28,938 nucleotides of DNA from Phallusia fumigata (GCA_008931825.1 QXVZ01023656.1:1-28938); one strand, 5' to 3'. Counted from the first letter of the stretch, positions 12,650 through 21,811 are shown. A program made the numbers and translations. Notes: a model not told the origin generated them from the letters alone.

Positions 12650-12914
12650 GCATTCATAAGAAATTAAATAGGTTCGCTCAGCCAAACAAAGTAAACTCAT
12701 ATATTTCGACCGAACCGGTCACAACAAACTGAAAATTTTAACATGTCGTCAAATCTGTTTTTGGAATTTTTACGAAAACTAAATCAACACAAAAACATGA
12801 TGAGCCTAACTGTCCCAAAGAAACATGTACAAAAATTTACGGACGGTCCAAAAACACAAATAACATAGCTAAATAAAAGATCAAGATCCCATCATCCAGC
12901 ATCATCCCTTATTC

Positions 12915-13052
12915 TCACACGTACTCAGTCGCAGAGCGACCGGGGTTAGCTGATTTTTGTGGTGGTTTGTAGTTGTATCTGTAGTCATCGCCCTCATCTT
13001 CCTGACCACACGTGCAGCAAGCCAACAGAATCCCAGAAATAATTGCCAGACC
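12915..13052 (-). CDS. Claudin exon 4 (constant): TM4 and C-terminal tail
   Basis: It follows an acceptor ending ttgtag and opens in phase 0 with GLAIISGILLACCTC, the rest of TM4 and the usual Cys cluster. An acidic/aromatic tail (QEDEGDDYRYNYKPP) follows and the protein ends SATEYV at TGA. The EYV end is the classical claudin ligand for ZO-type PDZ domains. Only one copy of this exon was found, so all isoforms would share the same cytoplasmic anchor. Confidence 0.88.
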   Translation of the reverse strand, partial: GLAIISGILLACCTCGQEDEGDDYRYNYKPPQKSANPGRSATEYV

Positions 13053-16000
13053 CTACAAAGCAGATTTTGTTACCAGTTGTCATGTAAACACGGCGAAGAC
13101 GTGCATCGCATGCTTGTCACACTGAAAGTAATTAAATCGCTGGACGTTTATATTGATGCAGAAAAATCAGCCATTTAGGAGTCCAGCTTTGCAAAAATTT
13201 AACACCATGCATGCGAAGACATTATATCAACTTAGAAAGGTAACACCACAAACAGAGGTTGATTTATACCTTTTTTAACACCCCGTAGTTTGTTTACTGT
13301 AAAGTTATTATTTCCAGTCGTTTATAAATGCCCAAAACAATTTGTATGCATGTTTAGGGGAACTTGTTACCTAACAAAAAAATGTAAATGCAAATTGAAC
13401 ACACATATAGGCACCCTCATACATACACCGCTGGAATTAACGTTCACGCTCATTGGTCAAACACGACTTACAGAGGACACCCAGCCTACATACAACCCGG
13501 CACCGAACTCGTAAAGAAAGGCGGAATTGGTAAGTTGCTGTTGATAGTATTCCTGCACTACCCCAGCAGCGTACCAGGATACGCTCGCCAAAGTAAGCAC
13601 ACCTGTTTGAACAAGATATCAGTGATAAGCATAAGTTTTTCCTACCGATGCGACCCAGCCGACGTAAAGGGCGGCACCGAATTCGTATTTGAAGGAGCCG
13701 TTTTGCTGGAGCGGGTCAAAAAACTCGTAGATCACCTGGGCGGCATACCAGGAGACCGCGGAGAGACAGAGGGCCCCTGATTAACACACCACAAGCAAAT
13801 TGATTGGTTAGTGCACTTGGAAAATTAGGTAACAGCAGCAGCACAACAAATTAAATTTAATGATAATCACACAAAAATTTAGTTTTGAAAATATTAAACA
13901 AACGTCGTTCAGTTAATGAACGCTTTATAAGTTATGTTACGTTGCAGAACTTTTAACAAAATGTTTTTAAAAGGCCTATAATTACTGAAAATGTAAACAA
14001 TGATAATTAAAGTTCACACCATGGCACTGTTAATAATTAAAAAAACAATTGAATTAGGCAATGAAAGAAAGCGCTGAAAATTAACTTGCTGCAAAAACAA
14101 TTATTACTTGGAACAAATAATTATGCACAAAAACGGTTCCGAATTCCACCAATAATTGTTACTTGAGTTTACATGAATGAAAAATGTTGACACGAAACCA
14201 GTAAGCAAAAACTGCGTAATTTTCGTTCAATGTGCACAACAAGATTAGGTTCAGAATTAAAACACACAGGTAAAACATAAACAATGAAAACAACATGCAC
14301 CCTGCGTAAATACATTGCATAAAACAGTACATGCAAAAACATTGCCACAAAAATTAAAGGCCCTCTTCGTCATTCAACAAACAAAATGGCTTTTACAGGG
14401 ACAACATTAAACAAAACGCTGGGTGGAATTTTTGTTAAGCTAGGTATGGTATGCATTTTCTATTAATGTTATGAATGTCTCACACATTTTTGTATGTTAA
14501 ACTTACATGTAAAATATTCTTTAAAAATATGAAAGCATCACGTAAAGCATTCTTTACAATTATTGCTTAAATGAGCGGCTTTTTACAATGCCTTTGTAGA
14601 CCACTACACTATCCAAAAACTGTTCAGTATGATGACAGCAATTCAAACCCATCAATTTACCTGCCAGCATCATCATACCGCCACCGCCTCTTCCCGACCA
14701 AACCTTGCCCTTGCTTCCCTCCATAACTCGCACACATTCAAGTCCCAGTGCGCCCGCTATCAGTCCAGCCACCGAAAAGATGGCGGCAATGCACATCATT
14801 GCGCGCTGGGCCGTCAGCTCGGCTGTTCGTCAGAAAATAAAGGAACCTTGGTTAGAGTTTGTTTCCCACTGGGGGCGGAAAGCGTTTTTAAGTGTCAATG
14901 TTTCTTCCTGTAAGACGTGTCTTGAGCTTGATCCAAACCTAGAACCTGCGAAAAACCTGCAAAACGGCCTCCAGGCCGCGTAGAGCGTCAGGGGGTGATC
15001 GAGGTCTACCTGCCAAAAATGCCAAGAGCCCCCCGACGCGGCAGGCCATCACTTTCTGGCTCTCTGATGTCGTTGAGATGCATGGGAGGCCGAAGATGGT
15101 TGTGACAGTTGACAATATGCCAAAGATAGTGGCGAGAATCATCATTGCCCTCATTCCTTGCAAGTAACCTGGAAAAGTTTTTGAGTTGATTTTCGAGACA
15201 AAACGAAACTTGACAAAATTTTGCAGTCAGTGCTATAGTAATTAAATACAGCATGGATTTAAGTAAAAATAGATTTAACAGAATATAATAAAAATATGGT
15301 TAAGAGTTAAAACTCCAGCGGTTTTAGGTTTGAAAAAGATTTGAAATCTAAAAAAAACTTGTCTGTTTCACAAACTAATGGTCAATAGAAGTAAAAACGT
15401 AAATTGTTCGGTTTGATTTAAGGAACGTGTACCAGTTACCAAAGCACAAAGCTAAATCAAACATCCCCTCCCACGCTCGAATGTTGATTTTGCCTCTGCG
15501 CGTATCGCAGCCTTTCTCCGAGCCGTTTGTGCTTTATTTAAAAACAGGCGCCCACTTGCGCCACGACGGCTTTTTTGAAAAGTGCGGCAAAGGGCAAACG
15601 GGCCTGCCAGCAAACATCGGATTAATCATTAATCGGCAAAGCTGTTGAAGAAACCTACCCAGCGACCACAGGCGCGGCGGTGAAAATTCGTTTCTGTTAA
15701 TTTTTCATCGTCAAATGCAAACTGTAAATTGCGTGTCGAGAACAACGCACAGGCCGCGTCCCGTCCGAGCAAATATTTACGGTGCATTTAATTTTTTGAA
15801 TCATTTGATGACCTGTGTAGATGGTCGCGAAGGATTGCTTTGTTTGCCCGCCGATTTGCGTCATTTTAACAGCGTTTTACGTTTCGCTTAAGGCTTTGAA
15901 GCAGATTTGCGACCAAAATTTGTTTGTTTGCGAGAACATATATGTTGCCTGCGGAGTTGAAAAACTAACCCATCTTTATTGGCGGTCAAATTTTTGACAT

Positions 16001-19000
16001 AAAACTTTTTAGATTCAATGTCACAGCGTAAACAAAAAGCAGAACCTACCGGGTAGGTCGAATAGTGCCCTGCCAAAAATGTCGCAAACAGCGGACTGAA
16101 AGTTAATATTGCAGCGCTCCCACAAGCCTTCAAAAAGCTGAACGTTTTGAAAGGCAGCTGGGATGGCCTGCTGGGACGTATGCTTCCAATCACTGTAAAT
16201 TGTGGAGAAACCAATTCCGATCATGGACAGTACAATCATACCGTAGGCAACTGCCCTTAAACCTGCACTCATTGGTACCGCTGTTTCCACCATCGTTGTA
16301 AGGTGTAATCGTTAAGCTTATTTCTGCGTTTTATTCTTTAAAATCTCATCTGCTATTATTGAAAAGCAAATACACACTGCTATGTGGTGTCTGATTTTGT
16401 CGAAATGCCAGCCACCGTAAAGCAACAGTCTAAAATAGACTATGATAGGGCTGCTGTCTGCCCTTTCTCAAGATTTGACGTTGTCCAGAACAGAATTTAG
16501 ACGCCGAGGAAAAAGTTCTTCGCATTATTCGAAGCGTTGGTCCTGGCGGTTTTTTACGCTTACTAAGTTATGTAATGTTTGTTATTTTTGACCCCCGGTT
16601 TTGCCCCACCCGAAGGCCGCTTTGATTCCCTGAAAGCATTCCTAAAGATGTTTTTAACACCATACTAGGAGGTGTAAATGTAAATCTAACCACGTTCTTT
16701 CATCAGCTACATTTAGTCTGTATTAATTCAAATGTGTAAACTATTTGTGTTGACTTGAAATGGAGTACTGTTACGTTTGAATGGCGCATTGTTACGTGAC
16801 AAGTGGCAGAACAATTACACTTTATTATGCCTACTTTGGGCCAAATCACCTCGAAAGGTCAATATGCAAAACTTTGTAATCGAAATGTGTCGTAAACCCT
16901 CTTTTCCATCATAAAACTTTCCAATTTAAATTTACTATCCGCGAAGTCTTACTTGGAATTCCGATGAGTGATGTGTCGTAGTTGTCGCACTGGATCTGTC
17001 CGGGAAATNCACTTTGTCGTACATCACGACTGGGTTGGCCGAGATGTTAAGGCGTTGGACTAAAGTTCCAATGGACAGTTGTCCGCGTGGGTTCGAACCC
17101 CACACCCAGTAGCATTGATTTTTTTACCTCAAAATCAACATTGTAACACTCGCGAACAAAACCGAAACGACAAAATTTTCGGTCTTGATTACGATGAGTG
17201 TTTGATGAATGCATCAAAATCATGAGAAGATACTGTATCCTTTGTTTGTTTCATGCTGCATATTTTGTTTCAAATGTAGTTGTGAAGGTAGACGAGGTGG
17301 CCGAGTGATTAAGGCGATAGACTGCTAATCGATTGTGCTCTGCACGCGTGGGTTCGAATCCCATCCTCGTCGCACTATTTNCCGTGTTCTACCTGCGCCC
17401 GTAATACAATATAACGTCCCATCGACTAAATTGCCCAATTGAAGGTGACTGTAAAATTTGGGGTAAAAAGGCGCTTTGTCTATAGTTTCAACAAAGCTGG
17501 AAGAAAAGGAAAAGTGCCTTGGACATAAAAGAGCCGTTTAAAGGCAGCAGCAAATATTACCCAGCACACCTACGCCATCAAATAAAGTCATCTTTTGTTG
17601 GAAATTGCGCACAGCCGAGAACAAATATCGTAGATGGGGAAGATATTAAATTTTTAAGATTGTCCAGATCTCTTTTCTTCCCAGGTCAGTGGCGCAATCT
17701 TAGTTTGCTTTGCTACAAGGTAAGAGGTAATAAAATATGGTTTGTGGCATACTTGGACCACGGACAAATGGTTTAGAAACCAATACAACCAAAAAATTGT
17801 GAATTGTAATTGTAGTTTTTAGCCAGTTGTAACAAACTCAAGCCACAGAATAAAGATGAAGGATAGTTTTATCTACGTTTTTCCCAACTAAGGCACCACC
17901 CAAAACTTGTATCTAGTGCGGGGGCGGGGTTTAATTTACATATACCACTAGAAAACTTTCAACAGTTGCCAAAATTTTTATGATGCCCTGACCAAATAAT
18001 ACAAATTTCCATTTGTTACTTAGTTCCCGTCCCATTTCTGATAACTACTGTCGTGCAAACGGGAGAATAGGAATCGTAACAGTCAGTATGTCGACGATAA
18101 ACAGATCAGTCACAATTTACCGTTCCCTGTGCTGTCACATGCTTTGGTGATTCACGGGTTTGCATTACGTCATCGGTTTGCTACATGGCGGGGGCGGGAA
18201 ATATTCGTCACGTCCGACAAAGAGCAAACATTGATGTCGCCACGTTTGGGAAAATGGGGAAAGGGGTGTATTCTAAGTATGAAATTCGTGTGACTAATCT
18301 CAAAAAAGAGGGGAAATTTTTGTGTTTCTGGCAAAGTAACGGAAAGAAATAGGATTTTTTCTTTTTAGCCTGTATTTGAAAATAAAACATTATTTTTTAA
18401 TTCAGGTTTAAAATTATAAAATTTGCCTGTATACAGACAAATTTTAACAACATATAAAACGAATATAGGTAGCACTTTAATAAAAACACAAACAGACTTT
18501 AAAAGCAACTAAAACAAATGATAAACGTTCCTTAAATTGCCTAAGAGTTGTTTTAATACAAGTTATCATTATTTTATAAATGAGTTATTGTCAAAACACA
18601 ACTTACCCAAACAAAAATTAAATTCCTAAATTGGTTATTTTGTTAAAAAAGAATGGATAAAAACAATACCAAATAGCACACCTTAATATGCCACAGTTAC
18701 AAATTATGGAACAGCAACAAATGTACAAACTAAACAAGTAACAACAATTTTTAACTTTTGAAGTCATAGAAATCTTATACAACATTTACAGTTATTGCTG
18801 TTTGCATCAAAACCTACCAGGCAACGCAATGAACGACGTGTCGTAGTTGTCACATTGGAATTGGCCAGGAATAGGACTGGTACAGCGAACCCATAACCCC
18901 TCATAGGAGTAAATTCCGTAGTTAACGTTTGCCGAAGCGACTTGGGAATTTCTTTTCCATTCTTTGGAGGCCAAGGTGTAAATAATTCCGATCGTTGCGA

Positions 19001-19043
19001 CGATACCAATCGCTAGTCCAATGCCGGGACACGCATTCGCCAT
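12915..19043 (-). CDS. Claudin locus with arrays of alternative exons
   Basis: Exons in transcript order: 1A 18818-19043; 1B fragment 16953-17008; 1C 16050-16293; 2A 15010-15168; 2B 14661-14822; 3A 13646-13776; 3B 13472-13602; 4 12915-13052. A product uses one exon of each class. 1A+2B+3A+4 gives 218 aa and 1C+2A+3A+4 gives 223 aa, normal claudin size. Every exon 1 ends in phase 1, both exon 2 copies are phase 1 to 1, and both exon 3 copies run phase 1 to 0, so any pairing stays in frame. Claudin hallmarks are all present: GLW..C..C in the first loop, GYLQGMRAMM before TM2, YEFGAALYVGW before TM4, and a PDZ-type end EYV. Claudins are four-pass proteins that set paracellular permeability at tight junctions. 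Interleaved separate genes are less likely, because the order is 1,1,1,2,2,3,3,4. Splicing itself is inferred. Confidence 0.85.
13472..13602 (-). CDS. Claudin exon 3B (alternative): TM3 end and second extracellular loop
   Basis: 131 nt, acceptor ..caaacag and donor GTAAGT. It reads VLTLASVSWYAAGVVQEYYQ and then a loop ending LYEFGAGLYVGWVSS. W-Y-A and YEFGAGLYVGW are family-conserved. The second loop (EYYQQQLTNSAFLYEFG) differs strongly from that of 3A. It lies only 43 bp from 3A. The frame is intact and there is no sign of decay. Confidence 0.88.
13646..13776 (-). CDS. Claudin exon 3A (alternative): TM3 end and second extracellular loop
   Basis: 131 nt, acceptor ..taatcag and donor GTAGGA. 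It reads ALCLSAVSWYAAQVIYEFFD then PLQQNGSFKYEFGAALYVGW. The loop keeps the FFDPL...YEFG pattern of classical claudins, where it takes part in contacts between neighbouring cells. Its length is identical to 3B and its phases are the same, consistent with tandem exon duplication. Confidence 0.9.
13777..14660. other. Claudin intron between exons 2B and 3A
   Basis: AT-rich intron of the minus-strand claudin locus. I looked for a further exon 2 or exon 3 copy (RAMM-like or SWYA motifs) and found none. Confidence 0.5.
14661..14822 (-). CDS. Claudin exon 2B (alternative): TM2
   Basis: 162 nt. The acceptor ..gaacag precedes CC and then codons ELTAQRAMMCIAAIFS, completing the family motif LP-A-x-L-x-A-x-RAMM. 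TM2 follows (IAAIFSVAGLIAGALGLECV), then a Gly/Lys-rich cytoplasmic loop and the start of TM3 (GMMMLAG), with donor GTAAAT. Phase 1 at both ends matches exon 2A. The loop is basic and Gly-rich (SKGKVWSGRGGGG), unlike 2A. Confidence 0.86.
15010..15168 (-). CDS. Claudin exon 2A (alternative): TM2
   Basis: 159 nt, acceptor ..ttttccag, donor GTAGAC. Joined to a phase-1 exon 1 it yields GYLQGMRAMMILATIFG, close to the GYLQACRALM consensus of vertebrate claudins. TM2 (ILATIFGILSTVTTIFGLPC), a loop and the TM3 start (GGLLAFLAG) follow. It is separated from 2B by a 187-bp intron-like spacer. Confidence 0.88.
15169..16049. other. Claudin intron between exons 1C and 2A
   Basis: No further claudin exon (no GLW..C motif on the minus strand), RNA gene or transposon terminus was recognised. 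It is moderately GC-rich around 15660-15780, without obvious coding features. Confidence 0.45.
16050..16293 (-). CDS. Claudin exon 1C (alternative first exon)
   Basis: Starts MVETAVPMSAGLRAVAYGMI. TM1 spans about residues 12-33, then the first extracellular loop has W36, the motif G56-L-W-E-R-C61 and C70, and the exon ends FDLP plus one base at donor GTAGGT. The two loop cysteines are eight residues apart. A second Met at residue 8 could also be the start. Being a first exon, it implies its own promoter upstream of 16293, or trans-splicing. Confidence 0.88.
16953..17008 (-). CDS. Claudin exon 1B, 3' part only, cut at an N
   Basis: Reads FPGQIQCDNYDTSLIGIP and ends in phase 1 at donor GTAAGA. 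It is clearly homologous to the end of exon 1A (IPGQFQCDNYDTSFIALP). Upstream of the N at 17009 homology stops abruptly and a tRNA-like gene begins ~20 bp away. TM1 and the GLW motif are missing from the window. The intact frame and good donor favour a real exon whose 5' half fell into an assembly gap over a decayed copy. Confidence 0.75.
17029..17111 (+). tRNA. tRNA-Leu-like gene with anticodon AAA, possibly a pseudogene
   Basis: A complete class II cloverleaf. Acceptor ACTGGGT pairs with ACCCAGT. A D arm begins GGCCGAG, the anticodon stem TTGGA/TCCAA encloses loop CTAAAGT, and a long variable arm (TGGACAGTTGTCC) precedes T arm GTGGGTTCGAACCCCAC. The body is almost that of animal tRNA-Leu(UAA), but positions 34-36 read AAA instead of TAA. 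The D loop has GATG where GTGG is expected, losing one of the invariant G18-G19 pair. A T-run at ~17119 could end pol III transcription. A decayed copy is the safest reading. Confidence 0.7.
17291..17372 (+). tRNA. tRNA-Ser(GCT)-like gene
   Basis: Class II cloverleaf. Acceptor GACGAGG/CCTCGTC, D arm GGCCGAGTGATTAAGGC, anticodon loop CTGCTAA (anticodon GCT, Ser AGY codons), long variable arm, T arm with GGTTCGAATCC, discriminator G. Two deviations: an A-G mismatch in the anticodon stem (ATAGA/TCGAT) and GA where the D loop usually has GG. Only TTT is visible before the N at 17381, so the terminator cannot be judged. It may be functional or mildly decayed. Confidence 0.72.
17382..18817. other. 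Non-coding stretch between the tRNA segment and claudin exon 1A
   Basis: This would be intronic or promoter-proximal to the minus-strand claudin first exons. I scanned for another GLW..C first-loop motif on the minus strand and saw none. Open frames such as 17519-17776 show no family features. The stretch 18360-18780 is very AT-rich. Confidence 0.4.
18818..19043 (-). CDS. Claudin exon 1A (alternative first exon)
   Basis: Starts MANACPGIGLAIGIVATIGI. TM1 spans about residues 7-26. The first loop has W29, G49-L-W-V-R-C54 and C64, nine residues between cysteines as in typical claudins, then QCDNYDTSFIALP. It ends in phase 1 at donor GTAGGT. It lacks its own exons 2-4 nearby, so it must join those at 12915-15168. 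The long gap to exon 2 (3.6 kb) includes the tRNA segment. Confidence 0.88.
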
Positions 19044-20808
19044 GATTTGGGCTTAAGAGGTTTTTTGATTGACTAAATCAGTAATAACTTAATAGAACTC
19101 AGTTGAAAACAAGTGTACGTCTGCCATTGGAAAAGTTTTGTTAGAAGGCAAAGTCGCGTAGCTAGACAATATTAAGCAACTCTAACTGTTTTGTTTCTGC
19201 ATTTGTTGATACTGCTGTCAAATTTATTGTAAAAAACAGAGTATCAAATCCTAGAGGTTAATTGACATCGTCTGGTTAAAAAATCGTAATTTCTTTTTTT
19301 ACTCTGAAATCTAAGTTTTCACTATCAAACTTGTTCCATAAAATCTTTTACTCGTACTATTTTCGGTTTGCATGAATGGTGTGGATATACCCTCCATTCT
19401 AGAGTTCCAAAGCATGGTGGCCGCTCTTTGCAACATACCCTGGTTCCTTTTAGCCCGTTCAAACCTACAGGTTGATCTTATACAAAAAGTTTTATCGCAA
19501 GTTACATATTAACAGGTGAGACGCGTCATGCCAAATTGCTTCAAGCAAACATTGCCACCCCCGGGAGAACTGGTTCCGTGATGTAACCTATTAAGCACAG
19601 AACTAAAAAGAAAACTGTAAGTTAATAATTAACTCGGTCACAAGAGGGTATTCACTGCGTTCCATTTTTACGTGGGCACTGTAAACGACAAAATCGAATT
19701 ACATCTCCTTATTTGTACACAGTCACCATTAGTTTGGAAAATTCGGAACCAAACTATTGACTTGTTAAATTTTGAGAAAGTGACGACCAAGATCTAATTC
19801 TAGAATATACCTATGGGTTTGGACTAGTGAAAATCGTTTTAAACTTGTGGCCCATTTCCTCTGCACGTTATACGTTAATTGTTGACTTGCAAAGTTAGAA
19901 AGAAGTTGATCAAGATTGTTTCCCAACTTCACACAAAAGCATCATAATATACTTTAGTTTATTTTAATCTTACTATTCAGCTAATTGTCAACAAGGGTGC
20001 CTATAGTGAAAACGTTTTTACCCCATTTTTTAACTAAATAGTTATAAATGTCTAGTTCTGTTTTGTTTCCCAAAAACGTATTGGTTAAACTAATTAAATA
20101 ATATCTTCGTCGACCACACGAATTGATTGGCAAAACACACATACTTATTAAAAACAGGTTCATCTCCACTGGAAACCCTAAAGGCATGTAAACTTCTTGA
20201 GGGGCGACATTGACAGCATGTAAACAAAACCACCGCGCAATTAGCGCATTGGTGATAGTTAGAACTACTCGTGTAGAACATGTTTACAACAATTGAAATA
20301 TTGATAATGTGACAGTTTAGACTACACCCAAGAAGGCAGTACGGTACGGTGACGGTACACTGCGGTATTCAGTTCTTTAAAGGACTGCTGGAGGGTGACA
20401 CCTAGCGTAAATATTCCAACGTCTTTGAATGTTACGCTTGATCGATTAAGTTTCATTATTCTTCATCTTTTGTGTTTGGTGGGGGCGGTTTAAAAGTGCC
20501 GTAAGTTTCGCTTTGTTTGGCAGTCTCGCGCAATTTTTTGAACACGCAAACTTCTTGTAAAGGGTAATTTTATCGAACTACTGCTAGGAATCTTTTTTTG
20601 TATCGTAATGTTCGTAATTGCTCTTTTTATGTTGTTAATCAATTTTTTTTTAGTTGCTTAGTTTGTACATAGAATTCCATAGTTTATACAAGGCCTCTAT
20701 TTGACGAAGCATTTTGATTAAATGCAGTTGCTTCTTCGTGTTTGGCTAGCTTTTTGTGTGTTAATGGATAATAGTAATTTTGAATTCATTTGTGTCAAAT
20801 TGGTTTAC
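19044..20808. promoter_or_regulatory. Divergent intergenic region between claudin 1A and FOP
   Basis: Should contain the promoter of claudin exon 1A (minus) and of the FOP/RNase T2 unit (plus). No gene is seen. A small run of repeated acggtac units occurs at about 20338-20365. No reliable TATA box or other motif was identified. Confidence 0.4.
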
Positions 20809-20810
20809 AG
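20801..20810 (+). promoter_or_regulatory. Splice acceptor just upstream of the FOP start codon
   Basis: tggtttacag ends 26 bp before the ATG at 20837. With no upstream coding exon, it could accept a trans-spliced leader, common in ascidians, or close a 5' UTR intron. The sequence alone cannot separate the two. Confidence 0.5.
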
Positions 20811-20836
20811 TTTTGTAGGATTTGGTAATCAATAGC

Positions 20837-21811
20837 ATGTCTGGAAACGATGAAGAAACTGAGCTTCGAGACTTATTGTTGCAAACATTAGAAAAGAATG
20901 GCGTCCTGGGGAAAATTAAAGCTGAACTGCGTGCAGGAGTATTCTTAGCATTGGAATCGCAGGATCAAAGTGACAATCTTTCCCGCTCAACGAATCGAAG
21001 ACTTGCGAATTTTAAGTCTCAAAGTGCTACAGGACCATTATGCTTAGAACTTGTTCAAGAGTTTCTGACATTTTTTGATCTTGATTACACAAATTCTGTG
21101 TTTGCTGTTGAAGCCAACAGTAGTCCAAATTCAGAATTGCGGAACCAGCTGATAAAAAAGCTGAACTTGCCAGGAGAGGAAAACCCAGCCTTGCCAGTAA
21201 TAGGACACTTGCTCCAATCCAATCATTTAACTAAACCCAACCTTAGCACCTCACCTAGTGAAAGTCACATTGAAACAGCAAAGAACATTTTTAAAGAGCA
21301 TGCAAACTCGTTCGACTCAGTTTCCAAAACAAAAGCAGCTGAGGCTCTGTCACAACTCTGTCCAGAGTTTCCAAGATATTTGCTGCAGACATTTTTAGAC
21401 GATGAAGTGCGTCGTTCAACACTGCAAAGCATTTCATGCATTACTTTCATACAGATTTACGAAAAACTATTTAAACTGTGTAGTACCATCTCTACTGTGC
21501 CACCAGCACTTGGTGAGAGCATGAAGTCAAGCCACTACGACAGCACCCCAAATATGAGCGGAGAGTTTGACAAAGGACTGTTTCGGACAGATAAAGACAT
21601 TGAAAAAAATCTTGACAGTCTGCTGATGCAGGAGAACATGGGCAGTGCAGACTATGAAGTTGATTTCAACAGCGCTAGTCAAACTAGTATCAGTGAGGAC
21701 CTTCAAGGTGATGGGCTCCTAAGCAGTGCACCAAGTTCTTATGCTGAACTTACTGATGATCACACTTTAGGTGAAAATAATCATGATATGGACTACACAG
21801 AAGATATCTGA
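20837..21811 (+). CDS. CEP43: FOP/CEP43 (FGFR1 oncogene partner) centrosomal protein
   Basis: 324 aa in one uninterrupted frame. The N-terminus (ETELRDLLLQTLEKNGVLGK then IKAELRAGVFLALE) closely matches vertebrate FOP. Residues ~70-110 (LCLELVQEFLTFFDLDYTNS then VFAVEA) are the LisH motif through which FOP dimerises. The rest is Ser/acidic-rich, ending DMDYTEDI. FOP anchors centriolar and ciliary-base proteins, and some microtubule factors, at the centrosome. The ATG at 20837 was chosen because no ATG precedes it in frame and homology begins right after it; an in-frame TTG at 20822 was discounted. Absence of introns is notable, since vertebrate FOP has many. RNase T2 follows on the same strand with a 633-bp gap and no AATAAA between. 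Family assignment is confident. Confidence 0.93.
   Translation: MSGNDEETELRDLLLQTLEKNGVLGKIKAELRAGVFLALESQDQSDNLSRSTNRRLANFKSQSATGPLCLELVQEFLTFFDLDYTNSVFAVEANSSPNSELRNQLIKKLNLPGEENPALPVIGHLLQSNHLTKPNLSTSPSESHIETAKNIFKEHANSFDSVSKTKAAEALSQLCPEFPRYLLQTFLDDEVRRSTLQSISCITFIQIYEKLFKLCSTISTVPPALGESMKSSHYDSTPNMSGEFDKGLFRTDKDIEKNLDSLLMQENMGSADYEVDFNSASQTSISEDLQGDGLLSSAPSSYAELTDDHTLGENNHDMDYTEDI

Noticed and set aside
13388-13780. 130-codon plus-strand frame over the claudin exon 3 pair
   Set aside because: It is the antisense of two minus-strand exons with clear claudin motifs and splice sites.
20822-20836. Upstream TTG-initiated extension of FOP
   Set aside because: TTG is an unlikely start in an animal nuclear gene, and FOP homology starts after the ATG at 20837.
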